Positions 25,302 through 34,030 of a stretch of DNA of 43,849 nt are shown here, in pieces. The notes below the pieces were generated by a model that was given only the letters and a program-made list of their open reading frames with translations, was not told where the DNA came from and searched no databases. Within the stretch, counting starts at the first letter, position 1, and every line of letters begins with the position of its first letter. Source of the DNA: Bdellovibrionales bacterium (GTDB lineage Bacteria > Bdellovibrionota > Bdellovibrionia > Bdellovibrionales > UBA1609); assembly GCA_013216195.1 (NCBI GenBank), contig JABSOQ010000014.1:1-43849 (forward strand), given 5' to 3'. The position numbers and the translations under genes were made by a program.

Positions 25302-26104
25302 ATTGGAGGCTCAACCTTTTTCTTTCTCTTCTTTTTTACTTTCTTCTTGACCGTTTTTTTCTTCTTTTTGGGTTTCATGCCCATCTTGTAGTAGGCGTAA
25401 AGCCCTAAGCCAAGCAAGAGGGCGAAAAGACCAAGAAGCTCAAAGGCACTCATGCCAAGAAAACCAGATGGTTCGTTTGGCAATTCTGCAACATCTTGAC
25501 CTGACGGGATCATGCTCCCCATGGGCGCGCCAAAGTTTTCTTGCGAGACACCGGTCGCCATGTTGGGTCGGTTGGCCAGAAGATCTTTAGTGGCAACCAC
25601 TCTCAGAGACTCAATCGCTCTAATGAAGTCTTTAGAGTATTTTGTGTAGTGGGCTTGATGTGCACTAAAGGTGACCAAGATGGCAATTCGGTCTTTCATG
25701 GTAGCCAGGTAGCGAGTGTAGTAAGAGGTAACCTCACTACCCAACTGCATACCGTCTACCCACTTGTGGTTGGCAATGTTTCTTTCTTTAACATGCAAAA
25801 CTTTAGACTGATTTGGCTTACCAGCTTTGGTCAGAATTGTTTTTGGCCCTTTTAGGTAGGCGAGATAGTTGGCGTAACTGTCAGAGGGGCCAGCTTCTTT
25901 GGCAGTCAGAATGATAATAGCCTCTTTTGACTTTTTGCTGTAGCGACTCGTGCAGACAGTTTCTGTGTGCTCTCGTTGACACTTCCAATTTGGCGGAAGT
26001 TCAAAGCTTGTGTAGGCATTATGAAAACGAGCCGCATGAGAAGACTCTGGGGTCAATACAATCAGGCAACTCATTGCTACTAACAGACATGAAAGTGTTT
26101 TCAA
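25298..26104 (-). CDS. Secreted protein with C-terminal membrane anchor and poly-lysine tail
   Basis: Paralogue of the following gene (see its shared motifs). It has a signal peptide (1-24), a globular domain with FELPPNWKC and TVCTSRY cysteines (about 28-170) and a flexible linker. A membrane helix follows (about 219-241, AFELLGLFALLLGLGLYAYY), and the cytoplasmic tail is nearly all Lys/Arg (MKPKKKKKTVKKKVKKKRKKK). A tail of this kind could bind nucleic acid, ribosomes or acidic lipids; this is speculation. The start is TTG with GAGA upstream; a TATAAT -10 is present 34 nt upstream on the minus strand (26139-26144). Confidence 0.75.
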   Translation of the reverse strand: MKTLSCLLVAMSCLIVLTPESSHAARFHNAYTSFELPPNWKCQREHTETVCTSRYSKKSKEAIIILTAKEAGPSDSYANYLAYLKGPKTILTKAGKPNQSKVLHVKERNIANHKWVDGMQLGSEVTSYYTRYLATMKDRIAILVTFSAHQAHYTKYSKDFIRAIESLRVVATKDLLANRPNMATGVSQENFGAPMGSMIPSGQDVAELPNEPSGFLGMSAFELLGLFALLLGLGLYAYYKMGMKPKKKKKTVKKKVKKKRKKKVEPPI

Positions 26105-26200
26105 GGTGGTTCTCTTTCGCTAGATCAATCGATGTCTTATTATAGAGTACAGTGTCTCATTTTTTGACTTGGAATGGCAGAGAAGCCAGACAAAGGCCCT

Positions 26201-26235
26201 AAAAATAAAAGCCTGTCTCAAATTGAGACAGGCTT
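26201..26235 (-). terminator. Rho-independent terminator of the subtilase gene
   Basis: On the minus strand a 12-bp perfect stem (AAGCCTGTCTCA / TGAGACAGGCTT) with a 3-nt loop, followed by TTTTATTTTT. It lies 31 nt past the stop of the minus-strand protease gene. Confidence 0.88.
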
Positions 26236-26266
26236 CACGCTGCACAGAATCTTCAGCTGCCATGAT

Positions 26267-28054
26267 CTAGAATTCAGCGATTTCTAGACTTCCCCCCTTG
26301 GCCTGAAGTTTCTGTACTGCCAACTCCACTGCAGCGAGAGCCTGGAGTGTCTTTCCTGTTTTAACAAATTTGTCTAAGCCCTCTACCGATTTGCCAGACT
26401 CTTGAAGAATCTCGATCACCTCAGCAGGCGAAAGGTCTGGGTCAATGGCCAGAACTTGAGCCGCGACTCCGGCCGCAATTGGTGCTGCCATTGATGTGCC
26501 CATCATACCTTGAATCATGATTCCCTCGGCATTTTCAGCAGTCGCCGACATAATGAAGTCGTCGGGGCCAAGCCCACCAGGTGCAGTCATGTCTACAGAG
26601 TTAACCCCGTAGTTTGAATAGGGCGATAGCATGTTGAAAGAGTCTTTTGCTGCAATCGAGAGAATGTTTTCACTTTGATCTGCGGCAGGGTACATGCCGA
26701 TAGTGTCGATATTTACCCCAAAGCCGGTCGATGGGTGACCATTTCCAGAGGCTGCTACTGCTAAAACGCCTTTTTCTTCGAGGTACTCCATTACAAATCT
26801 GTAGCTATTCACTCTAGCGTAGGCACCGAAAGACATATTGATAATTTCAGCACCAGCATCTGCCGCGTAAAACACGGATCCGATGAGTGTCATGCGATCT
26901 AGACCAGTCAGACCACCAGCTTTCACTGGTATGATCTTGGCGTCTTTCGCCATTCCGAAAGTTTCAGAGGCAATGAGGCCCGCTACGTGAGACCCGTGAC
27001 CATAGTCATCAAAGCCGTATGGGTCTTGGTCATGAAGGTCGTAGCCATAGCGATCGTCGACCATTCCGTTGCCGTCGTCATCGATGCCATTGTCGGCAAT
27101 TTCACCTTCGTTGATGAAAATATTGTTTCTTAAGTGCGGATGGTTGTAGTTCACGCCGCTGTCGACTACAGCCACTACAACTCCTTCACCAGTTGAGATC
27201 TCCCAAGCCGCTCGTGCTTGCAGTTCAACAAGGTGTTTGAATTCACCCAGATTGTTCTCTGTGGCTTTCTTCGTTGGCCCGACGTACTTGGCATTCGAGG
27301 TAGCGCCAAATCGATTGACTTTGACTTCGCAAACATCTCTCTCGTCTTGCACTATAGTCAGAACTTCGAACACTCCTACTGAATCAAGTGTGAACTCGAG
27401 CTTGCCCTCTAAGGTCACCTGCGCCTCAACCTTTGATCCTGTTGGTGGCTGCACGATCATGCCGATCTTAACAGGCGAGTCGTGGTTCGCATTGGGCTCA
27501 GAGCCGTTAGCATCAAGTTGAATTCTTTGTCCCACTTCAAGTTGCTGAATCTCAGAATCGAGATCGAGAACTGAAACCTCTGTGGTGAGTTTGACAATCG
27601 GTTTGTTAGGGTCATCAAAGTTGCATCGATTCAGTTTTTCTCGCTTGATCTCGACTTCAGAAAACCGAGCAGAGCCGATAAGCTCTTGTGCCAAGAGCTG
27701 AGGGCTCTTATCTAGGTTGAGATTCTGATTCGCAACGAAGTCATTTTGAATCGTGAGATGATCTGGAAACAGTTGCTCCACTTGCTCTCGACTCAGACCT
27801 TTCAGCGTGTAGAGACCATGAGCCTTGTTCACTTCTCGGTACTGAAGACTCGGGTGCGTGGCGAGAGCAGAAGCTAACTCGGCCTCTGCCAAGCCGTAGA
27901 TGCCGATTTCGCTTTCGGCTTGGGCTTGATTCGTTGGAGCTATTGACTTCTGAGCTTCGAAAGCTGTCAAAGGCCCTAAATCAGCACCCACACCACAAGC
28001 TGTTAGCCCTAGCAATGAGGCCGCTGTGATGGATTTCGATAGAAGACTTTTCAT
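26267..28054 (-). CDS. Subtilisin-like serine protease (S8), lipoprotein
   Basis: Lipobox LTAC (Cys20). Residues about 35-140 look like a propeptide and about 160-255 like a PKD/Ig-type beta domain. The S8 catalytic domain (about 285-585) has a full triad: Asp298 in VVDSGVNYNH, His353 in YGHGSHVAG and Ser521 in GTSMAAP, with the oxyanion Asn438 in ASGNGH. The NEGEIADNGIDDDGNGMVDD segment is the usual S8 calcium-type loop. It would be anchored by lipid on the periplasmic or outer face. The start region has a run of eight G immediately upstream of the ATG (see separate entry). It is a single-gene unit with its own terminator. Confidence 0.92.
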   Translation of the reverse strand: MKSLLSKSITAASLLGLTACGVGADLGPLTAFEAQKSIAPTNQAQAESEIGIYGLAEAELASALATHPSLQYREVNKAHGLYTLKGLSREQVEQLFPDHLTIQNDFVANQNLNLDKSPQLLAQELIGSARFSEVEIKREKLNRCNFDDPNKPIVKLTTEVSVLDLDSEIQQLEVGQRIQLDANGSEPNANHDSPVKIGMIVQPPTGSKVEAQVTLEGKLEFTLDSVGVFEVLTIVQDERDVCEVKVNRFGATSNAKYVGPTKKATENNLGEFKHLVELQARAAWEISTGEGVVVAVVDSGVNYNHPHLRNNIFINEGEIADNGIDDDGNGMVDDRYGYDLHDQDPYGFDDYGHGSHVAGLIASETFGMAKDAKIIPVKAGGLTGLDRMTLIGSVFYAADAGAEIINMSFGAYARVNSYRFVMEYLEEKGVLAVAASGNGHPSTGFGVNIDTIGMYPAADQSENILSIAAKDSFNMLSPYSNYGVNSVDMTAPGGLGPDDFIMSATAENAEGIMIQGMMGTSMAAPIAAGVAAQVLAIDPDLSPAEVIEILQESGKSVEGLDKFVKTGKTLQALAAVELAVQKLQAKGGSLEIAEF

Positions 28055-28395
28055 TATTCCCCCCCCGGAGACAGAGAGAGAATCTTACTCTGAGCAAAAT
28101 TTATCAACCAAGGTTTACCTATTACAGGGTATAAGTCATATCGATGTAAGAATCTAAAAGCCAATAAGATCGGGCCTTTAACGGGGTCTTCCTGATTCAA
28201 AGCTGCCTAATTGGGCATTAGTGAATTGCGATTTTACAAAATTTACGGAAATAGTGTGGTGGTTCCAAATTCATCCCAGGATTTCTTTCAAAGAAAACAC
28301 GAGAATTTTCAGCAAAGGGTGAATGCGAAAGCTTGAGAGTTCCAGAATCCATAAAAAAATATTATACTGCGCGCTGTCGATCTTAGGGAGGATCA
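28055..28395. other. 341-bp divergent intergenic region
   Basis: Sits between the subtilase (minus) and the LysR gene (plus). It holds the G8 tract, a short AG repeat (acagagagagaa) and, near the LysR end, a -10-like TATACT (28363-28368) without a convincing -35. AT-rich around 28210-28260. I see no gene, RNA or clear operator; a LysR-type autoregulatory site would be expected here by family habit. Confidence 0.5.
28059..28066 (-). promoter_or_regulatory. G8 homopolymer in the ribosome-binding region of the subtilase gene
   Basis: Eight consecutive G on the coding strand, followed by AATA and the ATG. It occupies the Shine-Dalgarno position. Tracts of this length can slip and change spacing or ribosome binding. 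Confidence 0.6.
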
Positions 28396-29301
28396 ATGAA
28401 TTTCCAGCAACTCACCACGTTTTGTACAGTGTTATCAGAAGGTAGTATGACCGCAGCAGCAGACAAGCTGTTTCTTACACAGCCGGCGGTCAGTCAGCAA
28501 ATTCGAAACTTAGAAGAAGAGATGGGTGTGAACCTGCTCGTCAGAGGGGTTCGGCAAATCAAGCCAACTCTGCAAGGTCAGCTTCTGTACGACTATGCAA
28601 AGCGAATTTTGCATCTCACGCAACAAGCAGAGGTAGCCATACAGACTATTTCGCAAGAGATTACTGGTGATTTAAAGATTGGTACCATGAACTCACTTGG
28701 GCTTTATCTCATTTCACCGATCATTGGCTTGTTCTTAAAGCACAATTCTAAACTCAACATTAAACTCACTTATGGTTCGGGAGAGAAGATCATCTCAGAG
28801 ATGCGCCGAGGTGAGATTGATGTTGTGATTTTGCCAGACCTCAAAACAGAGTACGGTATCGAGTTTCAAGACTACGACAAAAAATTCTTGTTTAAAGATG
28901 AAATCTGGTTAGTTGGATCTGGCAAGAACACCTCTTTGCCGTCTTCAATTCAGCTTAAGGATCTGCCAAATCATCCGATCATTTCATTCACCGAGAAGTA
29001 CCCAGGGTTTCGCTTGATGCTTGAGAAGAAGTTTAGCGAACAAAAGGTTAACCCTACGCCAACGTTTGAGACTGACAACGTGGGAACTTTGAAAAGAGTG
29101 ATTGAATCAGGCTTGGGTTGGGGTTTCTTGCCAGCACATTCCATCCGTAAACAAGTGCGAACAGGTCGTTTGCAGATGATTCAGTGTGAAGAGGTTCGCT
29201 ACGCTGTTAACGTCAATATGTACTTTAGAAGAGAGAGAGCACAAGACCAAGTGATCGACGTGTTCTTCAGAGCTCTCCATCAACAAGCTCTTAATCACTA
29301 A
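28396..29301 (+). CDS. LysR-family transcriptional regulator
   Basis: Typical 301-aa LTTR. The winged helix-turn-helix covers residues 1-60 (FCTVLSEGSMTAAADKLFLTQPAVSQQIRNLEEEMGVNLL), followed by the linker helix and a periplasmic-binding-protein-like effector domain (about 90-295; GDLKIGTMNSLGLYLISPII). The start is fixed by a strong GGGAGG 5 nt upstream of ATG. The effector and targets are unknown. It is divergent from the subtilase across 341 bp, so that gene is the first candidate target. An intrinsic terminator follows. Confidence 0.93.
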   Translation: MNFQQLTTFCTVLSEGSMTAAADKLFLTQPAVSQQIRNLEEEMGVNLLVRGVRQIKPTLQGQLLYDYAKRILHLTQQAEVAIQTISQEITGDLKIGTMNSLGLYLISPIIGLFLKHNSKLNIKLTYGSGEKIISEMRRGEIDVVILPDLKTEYGIEFQDYDKKFLFKDEIWLVGSGKNTSLPSSIQLKDLPNHPIISFTEKYPGFRLMLEKKFSEQKVNPTPTFETDNVGTLKRVIESGLGWGFLPAHSIRKQVRTGRLQMIQCEEVRYAVNVNMYFRRERAQDQVIDVFFRALHQQALNH

Positions 29302-29332
29302 CAGAGGTAATTGAGATAATTTAGACAAAGAG

Positions 29333-29360
29333 GCCTTGGTGGTTCAGCCAAGGCTTTTTT
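29333..29360 (+). terminator. Rho-independent terminator of the LysR gene
   Basis: Stem GCCTTGG / CCAAGGC with an 8-nt loop and six T residues, 31 nt after the LysR stop and 2 bp from the convergent gene's stop. Confidence 0.88.
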
Positions 29361-29362
29361 CG

Positions 29363-30208
29363 TTAAAGCATGGCCCCATAAGGAATTTCAATACGAGCAG
29401 CCACTAGTCTTACAATTTCAGCAGCCGTCTCTTCAAGAGCACGATCAGTAACATCGAAAACTGGCCACCGTTTGTTCTTCTTGAAGAGCTCGTTGGCAAA
29501 ATCGATTTCTTTTTGAATGTGAGCGAGACTGGCGTACTCACTGCCCGGGTCTTGGCCAAATTTTTCAAGTCGTTTCTTACGAATTCTCGACAACGAGCTG
29601 TGATCTATTGTGAGGCCAACAATCTTTCTTTGATCAATTTCAAACAGTTCTTCAGGCACAGGGGTACCAATGACCAAAGGCACATTAGCGACCTTCCAGC
29701 CCTTGTGGCTTAGAAATATACTCAATGGGGTCTTGCTGGTACGGCTGATGCCGACCAGGACAATGTCGGCCTTTTCAAGGCCAGATGTGAGTTTTCCGTC
29801 GTCATGTTTCACAGTAAACTCAATGGCTTCGATTCTTTTGAAGTAGCGTTCATCAACTGTTCGCAGAATTCCGGCCTCTGATTTTCGTGATTCATTGCCA
29901 AGGTAAGCGTCAAGGGCTGTAAGTACTGGTCCCATCAGGTCGACTGTTAAGATGCCCTTTTCGCTGGCTTTCTCTAGCAAAGAGTTTCGCATTTCAGGGC
30001 TTACCATCGTGTGAACGATGCAGCCCCGTTTGCTGAATACCTCTTCGACTAGAGATTCAATTTGATCTTCAGTTCTAACGTTTTTGCAGCGAACGATCTG
30101 AACATCTTTTTCTGGATACTGCACGAGGCCGGCTCTGACCATCGAGGTGGCAGTTTCTCCGGTGCCATCAGATAAAATGAATACCGTAAAGGTTTGGCTG
30201 TCTGTCAC
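29363..30208 (-). CDS. Kinase/pyrophosphorylase, PEP synthase or PPDK regulatory protein (DUF299)
   Basis: Bifunctional enzyme that phosphorylates and dephosphorylates a threonine of PEP synthase or pyruvate phosphate dikinase, controlling pyruvate-to-PEP conversion in the cytoplasm. Family marks: N-terminal FILSDGTGETATSMVRA, the P-loop GISRTSKT (153-160), and the conserved IVGLTIDHSSLSRIRKKRL. Length 281 aa is normal. Which target it has (PpsA or PpdK) cannot be told here; no target gene is adjacent, although a PEP/pyruvate-binding-domain gene lies 12 kb away. Forms an operon with the 154-aa gene 4 bp upstream. Confidence 0.9.
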   Translation of the reverse strand: MTDSQTFTVFILSDGTGETATSMVRAGLVQYPEKDVQIVRCKNVRTEDQIESLVEEVFSKRGCIVHTMVSPEMRNSLLEKASEKGILTVDLMGPVLTALDAYLGNESRKSEAGILRTVDERYFKRIEAIEFTVKHDDGKLTSGLEKADIVLVGISRTSKTPLSIFLSHKGWKVANVPLVIGTPVPEELFEIDQRKIVGLTIDHSSLSRIRKKRLEKFGQDPGSEYASLAHIQKEIDFANELFKKNKRWPVFDVTDRALEETAAEIVRLVAARIEIPYGAML

Positions 30209-30212
30209 TCAG

Positions 30213-30677
30213 CTACTCCAAGGTTGTAGAATACGGAACTATAGAGACGAGATGCTGATCTTCTTCTGGCCAAAATGACTTCACTTGTTCAACATTCATG
30301 TTGTCGGGCAAGAATAGACGAACCTGTGGGCGCTCCAATTCAGCCCAAATTTTTCTCAAGGCATCAAACCAGTCAGCTTGCTTGTCTAAAAACGGAACCC
30401 GAACGATGGCCTCCACGGGAAGGTGCCCCTGGCAGCCAATAAGAAGTGGGGCACTTTTGTCTGCTGGAAAGTCAAACTCAGGGAGTTCGTTTTCTATCAG
30501 CGTTTGTTTGAGATCTGAATGAATCTCACGGTGTTGGTGCTTTTCAGCTCTGCGCATTTGCATGTTCAAGTACCAGTCAATGCGCTTGGTCCATGGCGAG
30601 TGCTCAGGTTGGGGCGTGATCCACAACTGGGCACCTGATGAGAACGCATTTGGACTAGTTAATACCTTAATAGACAT
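30213..30677 (-). CDS. Conserved-looking hypothetical cytoplasmic protein (154 aa)
   Basis: Not recognised. No signal peptide or membrane segment. Rich in Trp, Pro and His (LWITPQPEHSPWTKRIDWYLNMQMRRAEKHQHRE), with a hydrophobic core LLIGCQGHLPVEAIVRVPFL. It ends only 4 bp before the PEP-synthase regulator start, so the two genes are co-transcribed. No functional link can be read from sequence. Confidence 0.7.
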   Translation of the reverse strand: MSIKVLTSPNAFSSGAQLWITPQPEHSPWTKRIDWYLNMQMRRAEKHQHREIHSDLKQTLIENELPEFDFPADKSAPLLIGCQGHLPVEAIVRVPFLDKQADWFDALRKIWAELERPQVRLFLPDNMNVEQVKSFWPEEDQHLVSIVPYSTTLE

Positions 30678-30778
30678 AAGGTAACGCTAACAAAACTGAT
30701 CGGCTTAGGCACCAGAAATTGTGGTGAGAGAACTCTGATTGCGGCGCAACAGGTTTGACTAGGGGGTAGCGGGCTTCT

Positions 30779-31198
30779 CTAGTTCAGGCTTTTCAAGATC
30801 TGGTCAAGCACACCATTGACGTAGGAGCCTGACTCGGAGGAGCCATATTTTTTAGAGACTTCAACAGCCTCATTAATCGCTGTTTTGCCAGGTACTTCAT
30901 CTGCCATATGAACGATCTCAAAGGCCGCTATTCTCATGATGTTGAGTTCAACAAGGGCCATTCGCTCTAGCTTCCAGTGGGCACTATTGGCTTGCAAGGT
31001 CTGATCAAGGCTGTCTTTGTGTGAGTTTACTCCATTGAGCAAGACTTCAGCATATTGCCAAACCTCTGCGGGAGCTTGATGGTAAACTCGGAACCTTTCT
31101 AGCGCCTCTGCAAAAGGCATCGTGGGTGAGAATTCTTGTTGAAAAAGAACCTGCAAGGCAAGCTCTCTCGATTGACGTCTAAGTTTTGGAACAATCAT
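30779..31198 (-). CDS. nusB: Transcription antitermination factor NusB
   Basis: RNA-binding protein that, with NusE (S10), NusA and NusG, prevents termination in rRNA operons. The family pattern is clear: N-terminal RRQSRELALQVLFQQEFSP, central ALVELNIMRIAAFEI and C-terminal PGKTAINEAVEVSKKYGSSESGSYVNGVLDQIL. Length 139 aa is standard. It overlaps the nrdR stop by 4 nt (ATGA), the common nrdR-nusB order. About 100 bp downstream separate it from the next gene, with no obvious terminator. Confidence 0.95.
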   Translation of the reverse strand: MIVPKLRRQSRELALQVLFQQEFSPTMPFAEALERFRVYHQAPAEVWQYAEVLLNGVNSHKDSLDQTLQANSAHWKLERMALVELNIMRIAAFEIVHMADEVPGKTAINEAVEVSKKYGSSESGSYVNGVLDQILKSLN

Positions 31199-31677
31199 GC
31201 ATTCACATCTTTATTCGGAATAGGGGGAAGTTCTTCTGGGGTGGTCTCGAGACTCTCAACAAATTCATGAATGTCTTTGAAGGTTTTGTAGACACTTGCG
31301 AAGCGAACATAGGCAACGTCATCGAGCTCTTTCAACTCAGACATTACAATTTGCCCGAGAAGCTTCGCATTCATTTCTTTTTCGCCTCGGTTTTGAGCCC
31401 ATTTGGCGATTTTAGCCACAGAGCTTTCAATCTCAGCAATGCTCACTGGTCGTTTTTTGCAGGCAATCTGAATACCTCTACGGAGCTTCTCTTTCGAAAA
31501 AGGCTCACGACGGCCATCTTTTTTCTTAACATGCGGATAATTGACTAAAATGCTCTCAACGGTAGAGAAACGGGTTTTGCATTTCATGCATTCACGCCGT
31601 CTTCGGATATCACCCTCTTTTTGAATTCGAGTGTCTAGCACCCGATTTTCTGTATAACCACAGTGAGGGCAATTCAT
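31195..31677 (-). CDS. nrdR: Ribonucleotide reductase transcriptional repressor NrdR
   Basis: Zinc-ribbon/ATP-cone regulator that represses nrd genes when dATP binds. The ribbon is intact (MNCPHCGYTENRVLDTR ... CMKCKTRFST) and the ATP-cone follows (KKDGRREPFSKEKLRRGIQIACKKRP). The ORF track begins with a TTG at 31695, but NrdR proteins start directly at the MxCPxC ribbon, so I use the ATG at 31677 (160 aa). GGGAG lies 11 nt upstream. No ribonucleotide reductase gene is in the window. First gene of an operon with nusB. Confidence 0.95.
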   Translation of the reverse strand: MNCPHCGYTENRVLDTRIQKEGDIRRRRECMKCKTRFSTVESILVNYPHVKKKDGRREPFSKEKLRRGIQIACKKRPVSIAEIESSVAKIAKWAQNRGEKEMNAKLLGQIVMSELKELDDVAYVRFASVYKTFKDIHEFVESLETTPEELPPIPNKDVNA

Positions 31678-31748
31678 GTCGCTTTTGTCTCCCAAGTCAT
31701 CTTCAAAAGATGTATCAACAACTGATGTGCTTCTTCCTAGTGCCCGGA

Positions 31749-31777
31749 TTATTATGGCAGAATCTACCTCGGGTCAA
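31749..31777 (-). promoter_or_regulatory. Sigma-70-type promoter of nrdR-nusB
   Basis: On the minus strand TTGACC, a 17-nt spacer and TAATAA followed by T. Five of six -35 bases match. The expected start is near 31742, a leader of about 65 nt. The rest of the gap to 31980 shows only a TATTAT (31945-31950) and a GGCTGT-CGT-ACAGCC inverted repeat (31920-31934) just upstream of it, a possible promoter/operator for the outer-membrane protein gene. Confidence 0.6.
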
Positions 31778-31979
31778 GCTACGGGTGCTTTCTAACTCTT
31801 TTTCTTAGTTAAGAATATCAGATACTTAGCTCTATTGATCGAGATCTTAAGGTTGGCTTTTGGGGGAGCTTTAAGTTCAAATGCGGTCTGTCATATTTTT
31901 TCACCCGCACAGCGCAATGGGCTGTCGTACAGCCAAGCTTGATCTATTATAAACGGGCTTTTTTCAGGGAGACCCAAAT

Positions 31980-32702
31980 ATGCTGACATCATGGAATCTG
32001 CTAATTTTCACCTTGGTTTCAACACTAACATTCTCGGCTTACGCCCAAATAGAGGTTTATGATGACGAGTCTGGCAGTGAGACCAGGCAGGCCAAGCCGA
32101 AGACGGGTCGAGATGCAGCTGCCGACTATTTTATCAAGCGAAAGCAAAATAGGAGTGATGCCCGTCAGCCAAGTAAGCCCGGCAGAGTTGGCGATTACAG
32201 ACCTGCCACACGTTCTGTGGCTTCGAATGGCGACCGCTTCTTAAGCCTAAGCGCGGGCGTGTTTTTTGATAATGAGAGTTATGCCTGGGGTGAAGACAAT
32301 CAAGATGATGTGGCCAACTTCACTGCTGGAGTGACCTACCGAGTAGGTGAGTGGGTGAGTTCAATGGATATGAACTTTAGGGCCGATATCACCTCTTACA
32401 CCCTTGACGAGGGAGATGCTTTGAAGATTAGCATGATGCCGATTGTGACCTTTCCAGATGCGAGAAGTGGTTTCCCGCTTTACTTTGGTGCAGGAGGAGG
32501 TCTAGGAGTTTTCTTTAGACAGATTGATGATGAGTCACATTTGTCTTTTGACTATACGATTATGGCCGGAGCACGTATCATGGAAGTCATTGAAGGCATG
32601 GGTGTTATGATGGAAGTCGGAATGAAGAACCATGTCTTGTTGCTCAGTGATGGGCAGTTTAATGGCGCATACTTCTCAATAGGATCTGTATTTGAGTTCT
32701 GA
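31980..32702 (+). CDS. Outer-membrane beta-barrel protein
   Basis: Signal peptide (1-22, LLIFTLVSTLTFSAYA), a hydrophilic unstructured segment (about 25-75), then alternating beta strands with aromatic girdle residues (FLSLSAGVFFDNESYAW, FTAGVTYRV, LYFGAGGGLGVFF, AYFSIGSVFEF) and a terminal Phe. Length and pattern suit an 8-strand barrel. Role unknown. AGGGAG lies upstream of the ATG. It overlaps the methyltransferase gene downstream by 11 nt, so the two are coupled even though their jobs appear unrelated. Confidence 0.75.
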   Translation: MLTSWNLLIFTLVSTLTFSAYAQIEVYDDESGSETRQAKPKTGRDAAADYFIKRKQNRSDARQPSKPGRVGDYRPATRSVASNGDRFLSLSAGVFFDNESYAWGEDNQDDVANFTAGVTYRVGEWVSSMDMNFRADITSYTLDEGDALKISMMPIVTFPDARSGFPLYFGAGGGLGVFFRQIDDESHLSFDYTIMAGARIMEVIEGMGVMMEVGMKNHVLLLSDGQFNGAYFSIGSVFEF

Positions 32703-33960
32703 AGCAAATAACAAACTACATCGACCAATATACCTCGGGTTAGAACCTATGCTGAGAGAGATTTTTCTCGAACAGCGAAGAACCCCAGGTACTCTGAAAC
32801 ATGCTTTTTCTCAAAACCGTAAGTGGGGTGGTCGCGACCGCAAGATAGCGGCTGAGATCATATATGAGTGCGTGCGATGGTGGCGAAGGCTGCATTTCAG
32901 TAACTTCTCTGAATGGACAGATGCCTACCTTCATTCGCAGACGGCTCAGAAGCATCTGCCTGAAAACTATTTAATTGCGAATTTGCACTTGCAACTCTGC
33001 CGAATGGATCTCGACACAGGCGATTTGTTGGATCGATCAGAGTATGAGTCGGCCCTACAAAGGTTTAATGCGGCAGAAGACTTTGCTCCTGCGGTAATTG
33101 AGTCTACTTCAGATGTTTTCTTTTCTATTGGTGAGAGAGAACTCGCCGTAGATTGGAGTGAAACCCTGAAAGCGCTTAATGAAGCTGCTCCAGTTTTTTT
33201 GCGAGTCAATAGTCTAAAGGCTTCGTCTGTTGAAGAGGTCAAGAAAGCCCTGCATGATGAAGGTATCGAGACCGAGACAGTTGATGATGTCGAGATGGGA
33301 CTGAAGCTGAATCAGCGACAAAATGTTTTTGCAACTGAGACCTATAAGAAAGGTCTTTTTGAGATGCAAGATGCTGCTTCACAACAAGTAGCTCCACTTC
33401 TCGCACCTCAACCTGGTGAAAGAGTCATTGACGCTTGTGCCGGTGCCGGTGGAAAGACCCTACACATCAGTGCTCTGATGAAAAACAAAGGTCAGCTGAT
33501 CGCTCTTGATATCACCGACTGGAAGCTGGAAGAGCTTCAGAAACGAGCTGCTCGCGCTGGATGTGACAACGTTGAAACTCGAAGAATTGAGTCGACAAAG
33601 ACAATTAAGCGCCTTCATGATTCTGCAGATGCAGTTCTGCTTGATGTGCCCTGCACAGGATCAGGTACGATTCGTCGCTACGCAGATGCAAAATGGAAAA
33701 TAGATGAAGAGGAGCTTCAGCAGCTGATACATGCGCAGCGTGAAATCCTCGACCGCTACTCGAAAATGGTGAAACCGGGGGGGCGTCTTGTCTACTCCAC
33801 ATGTAGTGTTTTTCCGTCAGAGAATCAGAAGCAAATCGCCTGGGCTCTCGAGGGCCCCATGAAGGGGTGGAGCCAGGTCTCAGAGTACATAAACTTGCCT
33901 CAAAAAACAGGCTTCGATGGCTTCTATGCTGTGTTGCTTAAGCGGCCCGAGAGCGCTTAG
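32692..33960 (+). CDS. RsmB-like rRNA (cytosine-5) methyltransferase
   Basis: SAM-dependent RNA m5C methyltransferase of the NOL1/NOP2/Sun family, probably acting on 16S rRNA in the cytoplasm. The SAM site is RVIDACAGAGGKTLHIS (about 244-260). The two catalytic cysteines are Cys321 in LLDVPCTGSGT (motif IV) and Cys371 in VYSTCSVFPSEN (motif VI). An N-terminal helical region (1-150; RDRKIAAEIIYECVRWW) is RsmB-like. The start is TTG inside the end of the barrel gene; the ATG at 32749 (MLREIF) is an alternative. E. coli RsmB modifies C967, but the exact target here is not determined. Confidence 0.88.
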   Translation: MSSEANNKLHRPIYLGLEPMLREIFLEQRRTPGTLKHAFSQNRKWGGRDRKIAAEIIYECVRWWRRLHFSNFSEWTDAYLHSQTAQKHLPENYLIANLHLQLCRMDLDTGDLLDRSEYESALQRFNAAEDFAPAVIESTSDVFFSIGERELAVDWSETLKALNEAAPVFLRVNSLKASSVEEVKKALHDEGIETETVDDVEMGLKLNQRQNVFATETYKKGLFEMQDAASQQVAPLLAPQPGERVIDACAGAGGKTLHISALMKNKGQLIALDITDWKLEELQKRAARAGCDNVETRRIESTKTIKRLHDSADAVLLDVPCTGSGTIRRYADAKWKIDEEELQQLIHAQREILDRYSKMVKPGGRLVYSTCSVFPSENQKQIAWALEGPMKGWSQVSEYINLPQKTGFDGFYAVLLKRPESA

Positions 33961-34018
33961 AGCATATCAACCTGATACACTTCGGTGATAGAAATGGGAG
34001 AATCTCCCCCTCTAGCCC

Positions 34019-34024
34019 TATAAT
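34019..34024 (+). promoter_or_regulatory. TATAAT -10 immediately upstream of a small ORF
   Basis: Perfect -10 hexamer ending 6 nt before the ATG at 34031, so the transcript may start at the start codon. No good -35; instead GGGAG-AAT-CTCCC (33996-34008), a perfect short inverted repeat, occupies that region and might bind a regulator. Confidence 0.35.
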
Positions 34025-34030
34025 TAAGGT

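Noticed and set aside
31186-31548. 120-aa plus-strand ORF over nrdR
   Set aside because: Antisense to a clearly identified nrdR gene.
33996-34008. GGGAG-AAT-CTCCC as terminator of the rRNA methyltransferase gene
   Set aside because: Only a 5-bp stem and no T-run follows; listed instead as a possible operator.
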